From JBKHBQ01 sp046542305 (GTDB lineage: Bacteria; Bacteroidota; Bacteroidia; Bacteroidales; 4484-276): a stretch of 6,508 nt of DNA. The notes beneath the pieces are model-generated. The model was given only the letters and a program-made list of their open reading frames with translations. It did no database searches and was not told the origin of the DNA. Positions 6,244 through 6,508 of the stretch are shown piece by piece (position 1 is the first letter of the stretch; each line of letters starts with the position of its first letter). The translations under genes and the position numbers were made by a program. The DNA lies in the NCBI GenBank assembly GCA_046542305.1, contig JBKHBQ010000223.1, positions 1 to 6,508 on the forward strand, in the 5' to 3' direction.

Positions 6244-6248
6244 CCTCC
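6244..6248 (-). promoter_or_regulatory. Shine-Dalgarno sequence that decides the yceD start
   Basis: GGAGG on the minus strand lies 8 bases before GTG 6233-6235. It is the only clear Shine-Dalgarno before a gene here; the other starts have A/T-rich leaders, as is usual in Bacteroidota. Confidence 0.6.
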
Positions 6249-6262
6249 AAAAAATTGGGCGG

Positions 6263-6294
6263 CAAAATTAGAAAATATTAATTTGATAACCAAA
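6263..6294 (-). promoter_or_regulatory. Promoter of the yceD-rpmF-plsX-fabH unit
   Basis: On the minus strand TTTG (6291-6294) and TAATTTTG (6263-6270) are separated by 20 bp, a full match to the Bacteroidota pattern TTTG / TAnnTTTG. The predicted transcript start is near 6257-6260, giving a leader of about 23-25 nt that contains the GGAGG site. No second promoter of this kind is visible in the gaps before rpmF, plsX or fabH, so the four genes probably share this one. Confidence 0.65.
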
Positions 6295-6315
6295 ATAATG
6301 TGCGGGATAATTTTG
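6282..6315 (+). promoter_or_regulatory. Possible divergent promoter on the plus strand
   Basis: TTTG (6282-6285) and TAATTTTG (6308-6315) lie 22 bp apart on the plus strand, slightly wider than usual. The site interlocks with the minus-strand promoter of the yceD unit. It would drive transcription toward the right edge. AT-rich DNA makes chance matches likely. Confidence 0.3.
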
Positions 6316-6403
6316 GGGAAAGGCGAAGCAGCTTTTACAAAAGTATGTTAAACCGGAAATCAGTACAGGCATTATCAGGAATGGTTATAAATTGCAGTTC
6401 CTG

Positions 6404-6433
6404 TTTGCATATTCCCCTTTTTTTTTACATTTG
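6404..6433 (+). promoter_or_regulatory. Possible plus-strand promoter before the right-edge reading frame
   Basis: TTTG (6404-6407) and TACATTTG (6426-6433) are 18 bp apart on the plus strand and match the Bacteroidota pattern. The predicted start near 6437-6440 lies about 15 nt before GTG 6454. Confidence 0.35.
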
Positions 6434-6453
6434 GTGCACATAAACTTCAAATC

Positions 6454-6508
6454 GTGAATCCTTTATTATCCATATTCGTTCCGATACCTGAACACAAAAA
6501 AATCTGCA
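6454..6508 (+). CDS. Possible 5' end of a plus-strand gene, cut by the window edge
   Basis: From GTG 6454-6456 the frame is open to the right edge for 18 codons (product VNPLLSIFVPIPEHKKIC). A Bacteroidota-type promoter match lies just upstream. No ATG is available in this frame and no Shine-Dalgarno is seen. The segment PLLSIFVPIP faintly recalls the first beta strand of family 2 glycosyltransferases (SV-x-x-P), but that is far too little to name a function. It could also be non-coding. Confidence 0.3.
   Translation, partial: MNPLLSIFVPIPEHKKIC

Noticed and set aside
6345..6443. A 32-codon plus-strand frame (MLNRKSVQALSGMV...) after the divergent promoter match
   Set aside because: It has no ribosome site or recognisable motif and its end runs through a T-run and a second promoter-like box; likely non-coding.
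6440..6508. Possible 3' end of a minus-strand gene entering from the right
   Set aside because: One minus-strand frame is open from the edge to a TAA near 6427, but 27 codons with no motif cannot be told from chance.

Overview
This window looks like a piece of a Bacteroidota chromosome. Three things suggest this. The L32 protein begins MAHPKRKISKTRRDKRRTH, as I remember it from that phylum. Most genes are preceded by copies of the Bacteroidota -7 box TAnnTTTG. Shine-Dalgarno sequences are almost absent. I cannot place it below phylum. All well-supported genes are on the minus strand, so transcription runs from high to low coordinates.

Right part (about 3411-6294): a compact four-gene unit reads yceD (DUF177), rpmF (ribosomal protein L32), plsX (acyl-ACP:phosphate acyltransferase) and fabH (ketoacyl-ACP synthase III). 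A good promoter (TTTG-N20-TAATTTTG) lies before yceD and an intrinsic terminator lies about 20 bp after fabH. The unit joins 50S ribosome assembly to the start of fatty acid synthesis (FabH) and the entry of acyl chains into phospholipid synthesis (PlsX), an old bacterial gene order. Unlike the E. coli cluster it does not continue into fabD, fabG and acpP.

Middle (3077-3462): a 386-bp gene-free stretch holds a roughly 117-bp imperfect inverted repeat built of degenerate CTTTGTG-like units, two small hairpins (one followed by six T on the plus strand) and the fabH terminator.

Left part (1-3076): three separately spaced minus-strand genes. They are a small ElaA/YjcF-like GNAT acetyltransferase, an unidentified outer-membrane beta-barrel protein with a signal peptide, and a secreted M1-family zinc metallopeptidase that runs off the left edge.

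Right edge (6271-6508): promoter-like signals face both ways. A plus-strand gene may start at GTG 6454, but only about 18 codons are visible. I see no mobile element, CRISPR array, tRNA or rRNA, and no convincing new multi-gene system. The points most worth a second look are the inverted repeat, the nearly leaderless acetyltransferase start, the cysteine-depleted L32 and the divergent promoter region.
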